Below are positions 13,075 through 26,499 of a DNA stretch of 64,000 bases, piece after piece. The position numbers were made by a program, and so were the translations under genes. The DNA is from Dictyophora rubrovolvata (Eukaryota > Basidiomycota > Agaricomycetes > Phallales > Phallaceae). The stretch's first letter is position 1; every line of letters starts with the position of its first letter. Below the pieces are notes generated by a model that made no database searches, had not been told where the DNA came from, and saw only the letters and a program-made list of their open reading frames with translations. The stretch is taken from positions 1,240,001 through 1,304,000 of the forward strand of contig CP114125.1 in assembly GCA_029959195.1 (NCBI GenBank). The letters run 5' to 3'.

Positions 13075-13575
13075 GGCGATGCTAATTGGATGTCATTTCA
13101 GCCTTTGGTCTAGGGTCTTCTGTGCAGCCTGACTTTCGGACCTTCCCTGAGATCCCGTGATCCTTTTCTCATTGAGCAGGGAATATCTCGTGCTTGTCGA
13201 GGTCCCGTTCATCACCGTCTTGTTTTTGACAACAATCATACTCTGGTTCTTCCCAGAAGAGCTAGGCTTTAGGTCCTCGTATAACATGCGTTTCGAACAT
13301 AGGCTACAAACACCAGTTCTCTTTTTTGCTTCGTTGAGATCGGTTTCCGCATTGTCATTATATTATTTTCCCTTATTCCAACACTCAATTTCCTCGTGTG
13401 CAATCGACGGACTCCGTGATTCATCCTCTTCTGATACAAGCACGCGCTAGTTCTAAAGTTGTAATATCCAATTATAGATATATATATATCAGTGAAAACA
13501 TTAATTTGGTGGACAACGTTTAAACGCCCGTTTTCTCTTGTGTAAAGTTCGAACATGAGGAGGAAGGATTGGTCT
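13075..13575. other. MRS2 3' flank
   Basis: Sequence between MRS2 and the unidentified minus-strand gene. No gene is supported. Confidence 0.5.
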
Positions 13576-14304
13576 TCAATCAAGCGTGCCCATGTATACG
13601 TACATTGAGAAGGGTAGTAGTACATAGCAACATAATAGGGATGGGCCCACTTTTATCATGATATCGTCGTCCATATAACCATTGCGTACCATAGACGCAA
13701 AACGGGAATTGGTACATTGTTGCCTTCGTTCCTTTTCGGCCGGGGCTGGGGGATGGTCGATGATCCGGAGCCAAATGATTATACAAGCATTGGACAAGAT
13801 ATTCCACGGGCAGAATGAACGGCATCGGCATGGCAGATCAAGTTCCTTTTCATTCCCCCATACATACGTATTTAAATCAGCGATAATTTGTAAGGAATAC
13901 CAGTTTTGAGGTTATCAATGCCTGTCCTTACCAATCTGCCATTCGCTAACCATGTAGAATGAATGAACGTCGCCGCAGATGTGTATTTGATGGCCAGTAC
14001 AGGGCTATTGAAATGTCTCGGAACCTCGGTCAAGCTAAAGGGGACGTCATATACTGCGTGTTTTTTGCTTTCGTTTCCTATTGTTACTTTTTCAAAGTAA
14101 TTATTCAGAACCATTCACTCCATTTCTTGGCAGCCTTAGACATCGCACCTTTTACATTTATCTCAGATGCCAAACTCTCCCCAAACTCCATCCGAACATC
14201 ACTTCCAACGCCACTAATCAAGACAGCAAAGGACTTTAAAGAAGGCCATATTCTCGGTCCGATGCCATTGGAAACGTTCTTTGCCCAAACGACTCGGACA
14301 TGAA
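13576..14304 (-). CDS. Probable spliced gene, unidentified
   Basis: Three coding-looking blocks join in frame using standard splice signals. Block 1 (about 14110-14240) includes FAVLISGVGSDVRMEFGESL and NVKGAMSKAAKKW. A gtgaat...cacgcag intron leads to block 2 (about 13935-14053), YDVPFSLTEVPRHFNSPVLA and AATFIHSTWLANGRL. A gtaagg intron ending near 13837 leads to block 3, which contains RIIDHPPAPAEKERRQQ and NGYMDDDIMIKVGP. Block 3 ends in a hydrophobic tail (SLLCCYVLLPF) at a TGA at 13576-13578. The start is unclear. An ATG at about 14302 lies just before a gt, which would make a two-base first codon piece. The family is not recognised. The in-frame joins are the main support, and the gene may be partial. 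Confidence 0.35.
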
Positions 14305-14939
14305 TTAGTTTATAAAGCACGACGAAAAAGATTTCAAGAATAAATCAAGGAAATGGTATTGTGTAGAGTAGAAAAGGATACGTATCCTATCTTTGATAGC
14401 TATTACGCTCTATGTTTTCATATATCACTTATGTAACGAAAACAAGTCAAGGCTGTGGAAGATCTATGCCTTAACTTCCCTCCATATGATACGCACCAAA
14501 AAAAGTTCAAGAATTTTTATAATATCACTGAAACCCGATGTTTGTTTTTACGATAAGAAATGGGCAAAGCTGGAAAGAAGGATGGGAATTTATGCCCAGC
14601 GGCCGTAGAAAAAAACATCTCTGGCAAGTTCAACGATTTATATCAATATATCAATAGAACGCCGACAAAGCGAGGTGGTAAATGTTCCATTCCGTGATGT
14701 CTTTTCAGGGTAAAAGAAGGGTAAAAGAGGTAAGTACACTGGCATTTGAAGGCGAATTAGTAGCTGCGACTTGAGCTGATTGGGAGATCATCTGTAGCTT
14801 GAGGACAAACTTCAGAAGATTTATTCCGCCGACTTGCGATGTTTGATGTTTGTTTGTTGAAGCCGGCCATAGGAGCTTACGCCGCGTGAATTAGCCGTGC
14901 CTGCAAGTTGGCGGCAGGCATCTAATTTATCCTCAATCC
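14305..14939. other. Upstream region of the first F-box gene
   Basis: No gene is seen. It presumably carries the promoter of the F-box gene that starts at 14940. Confidence 0.5.
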
Positions 14940-16618
14940 ATGAAACAAGACGACGACAAACCGATACCATGCCTTCTCGAACTTAAAGACGAGATAAAGT
15001 AAATCTATTTTGAAAACTCGTATGATGCTATTAGGAATAATGCGTAATTATTAGTATTAACTCAAACAAATGGACTCTGAAGACTATACGCCAAACAGAG
15101 CGCGATCTTTATTCCATTATCTGTCAATTGAAGAACGTTCACAACTCCAAGCTCAAGATACACAAGCTCAATCCAGATATACTCTACCATATCTTCACAA
15201 TGGTAATTTACCAGACGCGGTCTCCCCTTCGCACGAGTGTTCTGTTGAGACTCTCGCACGTATGCCATCACTGGAGACAGTCGGCATTGGGATGGCCAGT
15301 TTTATGGGCATTTTTAGATTTATACAGCCCACCTGCAATCTTCGATCTTTTCTTGGAGCGATCACAGGATGCTCCTCTCACACTATTGTTACATTATGCT
15401 TTGGACGATGCTCCGTCGAAATCGTTTTTTGTGCATCACGCCAATCACATCCTGTCTCGTTTATCTGATTTAATCGTCCGTGCTTCATACACCGAATTCA
15501 TCTCATTCTATAATGTCCTCCAGCATTCAGGATTATTACCCCTTCAATTACGACATTTCGATATCCAGCTATGGGGAAGCTCCGACACCGATACTTTTGA
15601 TCAGTGGCCAGCACTTATATCACACCTCACAGACGGCTCCTGCCTGCAAGGAATTGCGCTAAACGGATTGGATTTACCATGGCTCGAGCTTGAGCTCAAA
15701 AACATAACACATCTCACGCTTGCCCGACCAGAAACTTTGCCTACTCCTTCTCAGTTTCTGGTCACCCTGTCCAACTGTCGCTTTCTCAGGGTGCTGGAAC
15801 TCGATTTTATTGACTACGATAATTTCGGTCGCTACGGGATAAAATCCATAGCAACGTCAACAAGTCCGCCGTCGATCAACAAACTCGTCCTTAACCTTAC
15901 CAGACTCAAATTAAGGGGAATAGGACCCTTAAGTTGTGAATTTATCCAGCGAATTTCTGAGCGCGTCCAAACTTCAAGAATGCTGTCTTCTTTTCAACTG
16001 GATTATACTGTCCGGCCTTCCCGTGTCATTAGCGTAACGGTTCCAACCTGGCCCTTTCCAGTCCCGCCAGGAACGTTTGCCCATTTTTCAAAGTGTCGAG
16101 TTTTATGGGTAGACCTGGTAAATGTGCGTTATGACGAGTCTCGAATGCGTTTCAGCATCCGCGGATATACCTCTGTTGAATGGCATCGTCCGTGCCCACT
16201 CAAGATCCGTTGCGAAGGACTCCCAAGTTATTCCCTCATTCTCGAACTGGTCCACGCCATGCCCGAAATACGGCATCTAAGGTTACTATTTGAAGCATGG
16301 GAAATTTTAACTCCGAAGAACCTTGATGCACGCAAGGCGTTTCCTTATCTTCATACACTCGAATTAGTACATTGTACCACTGAAGGATTGGATTCACTAC
16401 CGATAGGGTTACAACTCAAAACCCTCGTCCTGCACTCCTGCACTATATCCTCTGAAGCCCTTTTTGACGTAGTTTTGAGGCTGAATGCTAAGGTTTTGGA
16501 TTTGGTGGACACGAATGCAGATGACTTGGAGCAGTGTGCGAGTGTTATTTCAACCTTGCGTAAAAGAGGCGTTTGCGTGGTCAAAAGAAATTCACCAAAT
16601 ATCAATTTTCGTTTTTAG
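14940..16618 (+). CDS. F-box-like/LRR-like protein, family member A
   Basis: F-box proteins usually link a substrate to the SCF ubiquitin ligase through Skp1 (known for the family; the substrate here is unknown). Exon 1 (14940-14998) encodes MKQDDDKPIPCLLELKDEI. A 56-bp phase-2 intron leads to exon 2 (15055-16618), giving 540 residues. Residues 25-52 form a charged, possibly helical lead-in (KWTLKTIRQTERDLYSIICQ). The F-box-like domain follows at about 56-105 (KLNPDILYHIF, then LSHVCHHWRQSALGWPVLWA). The rest is an LRR-like body with LDLPWLEL, a repeated LSNC strand, and MPEIRHLRL near the C-terminus. The start was chosen because all paralogs share the same small first exon and intron position. 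The frame is open throughout. It is the leftmost of the array. Confidence 0.85.
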
Positions 16619-18023
16619 TAGGAAAAGTACGTCAGTAGTACTTGTCAACGTGTATTGCAGCTCATGATTACATGAAGTCAGACAATGCCAAAGAATACTT
16701 CTTCCTCAGAGTACTAGCGATCCCTGGTAATCGGAAGTTATTAGTTGATTCATGAATTTGAGAATCAGTCCCTTACTTACGGATCTACTTATTGAATAGT
16801 TATAGAATGCTTTCTTATGCTGAAATGGACAGGTCTGAATTGTGTATGACCAGGCTCCATGGGCACCGTATTTGTCTCATGTCTCATGCAAATCGTATTT
16901 TATCCTTTTGTATTCTTTCACTATACTTACTACACTAGTACACAGTCCAATCTCAGTCAGCTTCATCGTGGTTACCCAGAGCTCTGAACTGCCATCGCTT
17001 CAGTTTCAATTAATATTTCTCAACTCATTGTTTTTCTGACCAATTAAGACAGTTACCCGATAAAAAATCCGTGCATCCGAATTGAAGAGCGCCAGACCAG
17101 TTCGGAAGATGATCTCAGGCTTGAGTGTGTTAGCTTATTGATTACCCTTTTTTACAGCAGTACTGCTCATGGATCCAACTGTTCATGACGGTGCATGTCC
17201 GCACGATGAACACGCTTTTACTTAATTCGCCCACAAAAAAAGTGATCAGAACAAATTCCTGTTGATCAAGGACCACGGTGATTCTTTCACCAACATTCAT
17301 GCTGCAAAAAGAAATGTCCTCGAAGTGTCGTCTCAGAAAAATAGATTACACTTTATCTCTATACGCATATATGGTAGTATTCATTCCCTCTTGTCCCCAT
17401 CAGCAGCATTGACATATGTAAATTACTTTCGTTCATCATTTAACGACAGACTCTATCGAGTTTATCTACACTCGCTTGGCTTCCCTTTTTTCGCTTTCCT
17501 TTGTCGAACTCAAATTCGAGTATATAGTGGTATGTACTCTGTTCAAACCAAGTTCAAACCTTTAGCGCGTAAGCGCTAATTTTTTGTAACTATACATGTG
17601 CGGGGAAACAATCCCGCGATTACTAGCACTTGGTACTAATTCTATCATCCTTACCCAAGCTCACCCCCTTCCATTCTATCACAACTCATTTTGAGCAACT
17701 ATCTGTAATCGTAGGCAGGCTTGGTCCTTCAGCTAGCCTTTTATTTTCTTTCGTACATATATATCAAAGGTTTGCAAGAACAAAATTTAACACAAACGCG
17801 TAACCCGGCGGCGAAAAATAAGTCAAAGGATTTTTACCATTTCCGCATGAATCATAAACACTACTTGTTACCGCGCAGTTGTTTGAAAAAGTTGTCCTCG
17901 GCGAACTGAAACTTGTCTAAAACGCTTTGGCACTGCCAAATACTGCCAAAGTAACTTCCGCAATTTCTGACTAAGCTGGCAAGTTCATTTTTCGCCATCC
18001 ATTGTCCACGAAACGACTTGAAC
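16619..18023. other. Intergenic between F-box genes A and B
   Basis: AT-rich. Several short frames (for example 17262-17579) have no family motif or splice structure. No relic of a further F-box gene could be recognised by eye. Confidence 0.45.
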
Positions 18024-19684
18024 ATGACAACGAACCGAAACCAAATACCAAATCTTTTCAAACTCGGGTAAACAAAGTTATCTTTTTTAAGTATCGGGAC
18101 TGATAGAAAGAATGTGCAATACCTAGGACAAACTCAGCAAAGCGGGTTCTGAAAACAAAACGAAGTTTTGATCATATGATCTGTCGATCGAATAAGAATT
18201 ACAATTCCATGATCAAAATAAACAAACTCAATCCCGATATATTCTATGAAATCTTCGCACTAGCCGTCCACAGCTCTTTGTCTCCTAGAGCGACCGCCTT
18301 GGTAATCTCGCACGTATGCCGTTATTGGAGAGAATCTGCATTAGGATGGCCGACTTTATGGGCATTTATAAACCTAAACGAATCCTCAAAATGTGTTGAT
18401 CTGTTTGTGCAACGGTCACAGAATGCTCCTCTTGCACTATCTTGGACAACCTCGGATGCCCCCGGTTTCGATCTGGCACCCGAATTCGACCAAGGTCCAT
18501 CGAAATCGTATCTCATGTCAAACGCAAACTCTATTTTATCCCGTCTAGACTCTTTAAACATATTTACTTCATACTCCAACTTTGCTCAATTTCTTCGTGC
18601 CATTCAGGAGTCCGAATTATCACTACTGCAGCTACGACGCATTGACATCTACCTATTCAATGGTGAACAAAATAACCCGGTCCCGCCGCTATCACTACAC
18701 GTATTATACAACGATCGTCTTCGAGAAGTCGCATTTGAAGGAATGGATTTACCATGGCTCGAGCTTCCGCACAACAATCTAACAAGTCTGGCACTCAACA
18801 CTCGAATAAACCCGCCTGGATTATCTCAGCTTCTGGTCTTTCTATCCAACTGTCCTTCTCTGAGAGCGCTTGTACTTGATTTCCAAGATGATAATGATCA
18901 CGAGACTCAAGCCACCTTCACCACGACCAACAAACTAACTCTTAACCTTACCGAACTAAAGTTGGGAGCGTGGGGATCCTCAAGCTATGATTTTCTCCAG
19001 GAATTTTCGGGATGCATCCGAATATCGGGAACGTTAAATACATTCGACCTATATCACGTTCGTGACCGCCCAGCTCCCGAGGAATCTGAGTTCCGTCTTG
19101 TTCGGTGGCCTATTCCACCGGAGATATTCTCCCATTTTTCGGGCTTCCAATATTTCAATATACACTATGATGAACCTGAAGGATGGTTAAATTTATGTGG
19201 ACATACCTCTGCCAGTGACCACGCTGATAAATCACCTACTCTATCGTGTCCATTCGTCATAGACTGTACAGCCTCGGAGCCAGCCCCTGTTCTCGAATTG
19301 ATCCACGCCATGCCCCAAATACGACACCTAGTATTGGGGGCTGACGCATGGGTTATTTTCGCTTTGTGGTCGGATCATGACATCCCCAGTGCTTTTCCTT
19401 GCCTTCATACTCTCGAAGTGACGGAATTTGGCACCGATGAGCTGAATTCACTGCCGAAAAGTCTACAAATTAAAAAACTTATTCTGAAGTCCTGTGCTAT
19501 GTCTGCAGAGGTTTTATTTGATGTGGTTTCGAGTATGGGAGTCCAAGTTTTAGAACTAATTGTTGGTGGTATCGACGGAGATGGGGATATGGATGATGAT
19601 GATGTTTGCGCTCTTCGAGAAAGGGGAGTTGACGTGGTTTGGAAATATTCTGGTGAGTCAACAGTGCGTCCTGTAGCTGCTTAA
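18024..19684 (+). CDS. F-box-like/LRR-like protein, family member B
   Basis: Exon 1 (18024-18067) encodes MTTNRNQIPNLFKL. A 59-bp phase-2 intron leads to exon 2 (18127-19684), 533 residues in all. Upstream of the internal ATG at 18176, exon 2 reads NSAKRVLKTKRSFDHMICRS, which lines up with the lead-in of the paralogs. The exon-1 start is therefore preferred over 18176. The F-box-like core is INKLNPDIFYEIF, then VISHVCRYWRESALGWPTLWA. The LRR-like body has MDLPWLELPHNNLTSL and LVFLSNCPSL. The C-terminus carries an acidic run (DGDGDMDDDD) before VCALRERGVDVVW. This is a diverged member, and no break was seen. Confidence 0.83.
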
Positions 19685-19950
19685 TCCCAAATATTCGAAA
19701 GGTCAGGCCAAAGTCATTTGCTCTGCACGTTGCTGAATGTTGCATTATTATTATGTATTCTATTGGCCCGCCGTAATGCACCGAACGCCAGCGCTTGATT
19801 GGAGCAGAACTAAATCATTATATCTCTTTCCTTTTTGCCTAGCCCCAACATCTTTCATTTAGGAAAATTGCCGGCCTCCTTCCCACGTACCGTTGGCACA
19901 ACTCCAGCTTTCTACATACGTTAGGTTTATGCAACCGATTTAGTCAGTTC

Positions 19951-20270
19951 TATCGTGGCGCCGACTCGGTTCCTTGTAGGATTCCAGAAGGTTGACATTC
20001 CGTAAGTGATCTACGCCATTCTCATTGTTACACATGAACCTAAAGTTTTCCCGATTTCAGGGCCAGTAGTTCCCAGACTGTGACTATTCAAGTTTTGTCT
20101 GAACAACTTGCTGTTTGGACATTGCAGAATGAGTGGTTGGTTGAGCCTGAGCAGTTCCAGATTGAGGTTGTTTTGAAAGGTGAAACGAAAGTGAAAGTGA
20201 GAATTAGATTTTGTCACTTCGCCGATGTCCGAGATCATACATGTAGCGATGTAGCGCCCGTCCGACGTTG
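19951..20270 (+). pseudogene. GH3 glycosidase C-terminal fragment (relic)
   Basis: Two adjacent exon-like pieces read APTRFLVGFQKVDI (to 20001, followed by gtaagt) and, after an intron ending at 20060, PASSSQTVTIQVLSEQLAVW and NEWLVEPEQFQIEV. This matches the fibronectin-III-like tail of GH3 beta-glucosidases and beta-xylosidases (pattern GFQKV, a Thr-Val strand, then the VEPG-x-F motif; here the Gly is Glu). The catalytic domains are absent, because F-box gene B lies directly to the left. It is therefore a stranded gene end, presumably not functional. The family call rests on motif likeness only. Confidence 0.5.
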
Positions 20271-20609
20271 ACCACCTATCTTATTGCAACCGCGTCACCA
20301 AGAATGCATAGGATGGCGCATCGACTGCTTTGGCCCGGAAAATATTTTTTATACCCAATTGGAAACACTCCTGTCTGACTCGTGATATGATCTCCAGCCT
20401 ACGTATTGAAATCCTGTATCAGCTTCGACCAATGAAGATTGGGCGGAAAGAACAAAGGAAGCGACGGGTGTGAATTGAGAATTCAGGTTCACATTCGGCT
20501 CAAGGCGCTCCCGAGCGCATCTTTATACGTTTTTCACCTTCCCAAATCTTTGATAGTGCTCACCGTGTGGGCCATGCTCCTCATTACGGTTGCTTAACTG
20601 TATTCAATT
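20271..20609. other. NLR promoter region
   Basis: About 340 bases between the GH3 relic and the NLR start codon. No gene is seen. Confidence 0.5.
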
Positions 20610-23600
20610 ATGGCCGTTTCAACGAGTCATTCGTGGGAAGGTATAAAAATATCTGGTGACTTCAGCGTTATTTCATTCAAGCTTCGGTTTATCTCATCCG
20701 GGACCCCTTTGAATAAAGATATTCGCTTGCTTAATCCTCCATCCTCATGGAAAAACGATCCCAAATTCCAAATAGTGATCAGGTACGGTAGCGAGGCGAG
20801 AACGAGCACACAAAGTGCTGTTAATAGGAAAGGCGATCTTGACAACAACTGCGCAATCTGGAACGAGCCCTTCATTTTGTATGTTGAAGATAGCAATCAT
20901 TTTAACGTCACCTTACATCACAATGTAGTGCCGGTGATATTACTGACGATACTCTCCTGACTTTTACCGCCGTCCGGGTCCATCGAGTTGTTCCAAACAA
21001 TACAATTGGCTCGTGCAAACGTCGGGTCATTGACCTCCTCAAGATACAAAGCAGTTCTGGTTAGTCATGTTACCGAAAACATTGTTTTTAGTCTGGTACT
21101 TATATGATTGCAGGTCCATGCAAATTAGACGTTGCTGGAAAATGTCAATTAACATTCAACATTGAAAAATCATCTGACGTCGTGTCGGAAGTAATAGAAA
21201 AAGCATCAGTAGCGTCAGTAAACCTGCCGAATCTGGAAGTTCCAGCCGAGGCTTCCAATTTTATCACCTCTGCGGTGCAAGTGTACAATGATCAAGATGA
21301 GACCTGGTCATCGTTTCTCCTCCAATTTCAGGTTTTTATGGAAGTAATAGATGATGTTTCCGAGGTAGTCTTTGTGACAAGCATACCTTTATCCTTCTTA
21401 AAGTTTTTTTTAGATAAGCCCATATGTCAAGATAGCGTGGAGTATTCTGTCTGTTATTCCAAAGGTAAATAAATTATTTGAGCTCGATAAAACCAGATAT
21501 GATTATTATTTTCAGGTTATTATAACGCAAAAAAACCGTGATGGTAAAGTCAAACAGTTGTGCGTAAAACTTAAGGACATTTACGACTACATTACGGATG
21601 CGAAACGGTTACGCGAGCTTACTGTGACCCAATCCAAGACACTTTCCGTGTTGGTTCAGCAAACCATTGAATGCGCGTACTTCATACGAGCGTACAGTAC
21701 GGGAAATACAGGTTGGGTTTCTCTGGAAGTCATGTGATTGTGCAGTCTGATTTTCAATTTCCAGTCGAAAACATGGTTAAAGGAATCAGCGGGAGTATAG
21801 ATGGCAAGATCCAAGGTTTCAACGACAAATTCGACCACCTTATGAAGGTTATGACAGATTCGGTCAATCTTGAAACCAGTGTTGTAACACTTCGTGTGTC
21901 TGAGAAAATCAGCGAACTAAGTACGTTTGTATGATAATCAAGGTTATATATTATTATTGATATAATAATACATGATCTTGTTTCACAAGATGATCTAACT
22001 CTGCTCGGAGATATGCCCTATGACCCTGATGCTGGGTTTTTCCCTAAGAAACGATGTTTACCAGGGACTCGCCAAACGCTGATCAATGAAATGTTAGAAT
22101 GGATCAACAACGACACATCGCCACAGGTCCTCGTCCTGAGTGGACAAGCGGGAGCAGGAAAGTCCGCGGTGGCACATACCATCGCTGGAATATTCCAAAA
22201 ACAAAATCGACTCGGGTCTATGTTTTGTTTTAACAGGAGTTATACGGACCGGCGCAATTGTCTTTTTAGTACCATATCCCGTGACCTGGCCGACAGCGAT
22301 ACCTTGTGGCGAGAACAATTAGTGAACGTTATTGAAAAGTCTGCGGTTCGGAAGAAAAAGGATGCCGAAACACAATTTGAAGAACTCATTGTTAAGCCTT
22401 CGAAAAACGTAACAACTATTGGATCCGTAGTTATCGTTGTGGACGCGTTGGATGAAAGCGGAGACCGTAATGAACGCAAGGAAATCCTGGGATTACTCCT
22501 GGACAGATGCTCCGAGCTTCCGAAGAACTATCGTATCATTGTTACCACTCGTCCAGAACAGGACATCGAGCTTCAATGTCAAAATTCTAACGTTCTATGT
22601 AAACGCATGGGGGATATTGATGCAGAGGAAACTTGTTCTGATATTCAAGCCTATGTCTCGAGTCGCCTTGCTCCAATATCGTCAATCCTGGACAGGATAA
22701 GCAGAGATTGGCGCAGTATACTAGCCAAGCGCGCTGAAGGTCTTTTCCAGTGGGCTCAGACAGTCTGCCAATTTATTGATCCCACTGTCACACGTTCACA
22801 GCTAGTAGCGAAGAAATGGAAAACTTGCGTGTCAAGTTCGTCTTCGTCGTTATATGGATTATATCGCCAAATCATTTCAAGCCAATCGGAATCTAAAGAC
22901 GCTGACTTTATCGAAGACTTCAAGACGATCGTAGGCGCGATTATAACGGCGCGGGAGCCTCTCTCGATAAATGCACTACAAAATATTTTCGACAGTATCG
23001 AAGATATCAGGTCATTACTCACCCCATTCAGTTCTCTCTTTGTTGGCGTCCATGATTTGTCTACTCCCGTGCGACCTCTTCACACCTCCTTATTCGATTT
23101 TTTCATCGCCAGAGAAACCAACGAATACTACATTGACACATCAGATCAAAGTCCCATAACACTCGCTTGTCTTAAAACGATGAACCGAATGCTCTGCTTT
23201 AATATCTGTCGCCTCGAGACATCACACCTGCGCAATCGGGAGATACCCGATTTCAACTCACGCGTCGAGAAAGCCATTCCATCGCATCTGTCGTACTCAT
23301 GTCGTTTCTGGGCCTTTCATCTCCAGTCGTCATCTCATAGCGATGAACTTGTTCGTGAAATCCGGGGATTGATGGACTACAACCTGCTGTATTCTTTTGA
23401 AGTGCTCAGTTTGTTAAAAGCGGCTGATCAAGGTTGCGTGGCGATGCGAGAAATAGCGAACTGGTGTGCTGTGGGTGATTCTTTGCTTGTCGCATATTAA
23501 TGACTGAATCAGGTGGTAGGATACAGACGGTGGCTTGGCGGCCGATGCGATGGATGCATGGGAATTTGGATATGACTTTGGAGAGGTAATGATGGAGAGC

Positions 23601-26022
23601 ACGCCGCATCTTTATCTCTCGGCCCTTCCATTTGCTCCTCACAATTCATTCGTATCAAGAAAATACCTTGGAACGTATCCCGGACTTTTCACGTTCGACA
23701 TTGGCGAACCTGTCAGTTTTTCGCACAAAATCGGTATCACGCAGAAACATACTCTTGGAGCTCCAAGGTCGCTTGCATTTTCTCCGAAAGGCAAATATAT
23801 TGCAACTGGATCTACTGAAGGTGAATTTTGGGTATGGAACTATGTAACAGGGGAGCGAATTGTGAGGGAGATTCGTTCTAAAGTTGGAAAAGGCCGCTAT
23901 CATACGTGGGGAGTCTGCGATATCGTATTTTCCCCCGATGGAGAATTGGCCTACTGTTGTTTTTGCGACGGTGATATCTTGGTATGGAATAAGAGGACAA
24001 ATGAAACGAGCATGGAGCGATATGAAGAGATAATTGGTGCCGAGTGTTACCTTTGCACAATCTCTTCCGACGGGTGCTTTATAACCTGGAGCACAGATGG
24101 GAAACGGCTCCTATTTGATCGGAGAAATCATCGGATTGTTGAACAATTTGATGGTAATGGATGTCTCGTTCTTTCCGCTGTATTTTCGCCCAATGGGGAC
24201 TGGCTTGCCTTTTATCGGGGCTCTCAAACCAATGAAGTGTGTATATGGAATACTCGAAAACAAACGCAGGATCTCATATCCCGCAATGCTCAAGGATATC
24301 TGGCACTTACTGACAGCTACGTTGCCTTTAAAATAGACAACACCTCAGTAGAGATCAGGGATGTACGGACAAACACTAAAGTCGCCGAAATTCAAGCCGA
24401 GACGTATACCACATATTTCCAGTTTTCCCCCGATAATCAATATATCCTTTCTGACTACCACATCGTATACTCAATTTGGAGTGTGTCTACAGGAGAATTA
24501 ATCAGTCGATCCTATGTAGATAGTGCCATTCGCTGTCTGGGATTCTCGCACGATTCTAAATTAATTGCATTGGGCACGTCCGATGGTACAGTAAACGTTC
24601 GACAATGGGATAAATCTGTAGAACTGAGTGACTCGAATGGGGCGGAAAATGGGAGCGTAAGCGCAATTCGGCCACGGGGTGCATATCTTATTCTTCACTA
24701 TGTGACGTCCCTTGGTCGCGGTTACCTCCAAATTTCGGATACTACAACAACGAATACGATTGTTCTTGAAGCTGAACTTATAACCCCTGGACCTGTCAGA
24801 GTTTTCCCTGACGAGGAAAACGCGCGTGTGGCATATGTCACCAGACGTGGACTCTGTTTCTGGAACGAAAAAGAAGGCGAGATCGTTATAGACGAATCGG
24901 GCCATTCAATTTCCGCGCTCGGGTGTTCGGACAAATATCTTATCTCTGGCGACAGGAACGGAATCATTAAAATATGGGATTGTTGTACTCGCAACTTGAT
25001 TAGTGGTCCAATCGCCGTTCCAGAGTGGGTAAGAACTATTCTCGTCGGCACAATGGGTGCCCACTTCGTTGTTGTTTATGGTGATATAATGGAAATTCGA
25101 GAATGCGAATCGGGTGGTGTAGTGGGAGGACCGTTTACGTCCGAACCGTCTTCATTTCGCCCGGTTGCTTTTTCTGCCAACGATACACATATTATATGTA
25201 TGTCAAAGAATAATGTCGATATCTTGGATGCATTAACTGGAGAAAGGGTCAACTCGATTTCATCCTCATACGAATGGCAACTTTCCCTGAATGGGAAATA
25301 TCTGACATGGATAGACAACGACGAAGTGAAACTGCTCGACGCGGACATTGAAACATTGCTCAACGGTCCATCGTTAAATCAACCCGTCAGAAAGTCATGG
25401 TTTTCCAACAACTCAAACCTAATCATAACAGCGTCGAGTGCAGATACTTCAGGGAACACCGCATCTTTAGATATCTGGGACATACAAACCGAAAAGACGA
25501 TTATAGGGACAATTCGGTACCCATTCAAACCAAAGGACATGCATACCCTAGCTCTGAGCAAAAGATGTCTTGTAGATTCAATTGTTGGATCTTCACGATG
25601 TTCTATCTGGGACTTGGAAATGTATGAGAAGATGTCTGCTTTGTACAACCCTCCCCAAAATAACTCACTCGCCGCCCATAGTCCTGAAATTGAAGGGTAA
25701 GTTTGGTATTACTTTAATTCAATAATGTTCGCTTAAAGAGACTCTCAGAAAACCGGCATCCAAAAAGACGGAGATGTTGGATTACGCACTAACGGCCTGG
25801 AAAAAAGCTTCGCTTTCCGCTTTCGCTAAGATGGATAGCGGATGGGTTCTGGGTTTGCAGGGTGAGCTTTTATTTTGGGTTCCAGAAAAGAGAAGAAAGC
25901 AGTTTTGGTATCCATGCATGATGCATGTACCGTGTCATAATGTTACAAAACTTAATTTCAAAGATTTTGTGCACGGTACTAGTTGGACAGAATGTAGACA
26001 ATTGCAACGCACTAGTATGTAA
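20610..26022 (+). CDS. NLR-type STAND protein: C2-like, NACHT, WD40
   Basis: Predicted signal-transducing NTPase of the kind linked to nonself or damage recognition in fungi (family knowledge; ligand unknown). Nine exons join in one frame to 1,661 residues: 20610-20878, 20929-21059, 21114-21364, 21414-21464, 21516-21711, 21765-21920, 21990-23470, 23520-25696, 25749-26022. The N-terminal 150 or so residues resemble the C2-like domain of mushroom NLRs (LLTFTAVRVHRVVPNNTIGS). A helical linker follows to about residue 350 (YVKIAWSIL, CAYFIRAYS). The NACHT domain has Walker A GQAGAGKS (about 403-410) and Walker B VVIVVDALDES (about 498-508). After a helical arm, exon 8 encodes a WD40 array (LAFSPKGKYIATGSTEGEFWVWN and many more). 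The tail DSGWVLGLQGELLFWVP and FKDFVHGTSW is typical of this class. It looks complete and lies inside the F-box array. Confidence 0.92.
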
Positions 26023-26499
26023 CGTCCGGGCCGAATATTAAGCATATTCGTAGAGTTATTCCAGGAATAAAATTCTGTGCGAGATTATAACCGTGAGATT
26101 CAGTCCTATCTGCATACATATTGGGGATTTTCAAACCGAACGCCGAACGACACAGTCGAATAATTGTAACAAGTATGTTCTGCGCCCAGGTCAGAGCGCG
26201 CGCAACCAGTGTCAACACATGATATAGTCTTCAAGCAGTTTCAGTCGAGTCTCGTAATTACAGCGGATGAGCAGGAATGGAAGGTTATTTCAAGGATTAA
26301 CATTCACGGGTTTAATTTGTATCTTACAGGCACATCCCATATAGTACACCTGGGGATTTTTTTTAATTTGAGCGGTACAAAACCACGTACACGTCAGGTA
26401 CACATACCCATAAGAGCTATATACATATTGTCAGCTCATTGGAACGATGTCGACATTCGCCACATTCAAAGAGAAGAACGGTGTGTCTTCATCGGGAGA
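26023..26499. other. 3' flank of the NLR gene
   Basis: The plus-strand frame at 26209-26568 has no recognisable motif and overlaps the minus-strand pseudogene. No separate gene is supported. Confidence 0.45.
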
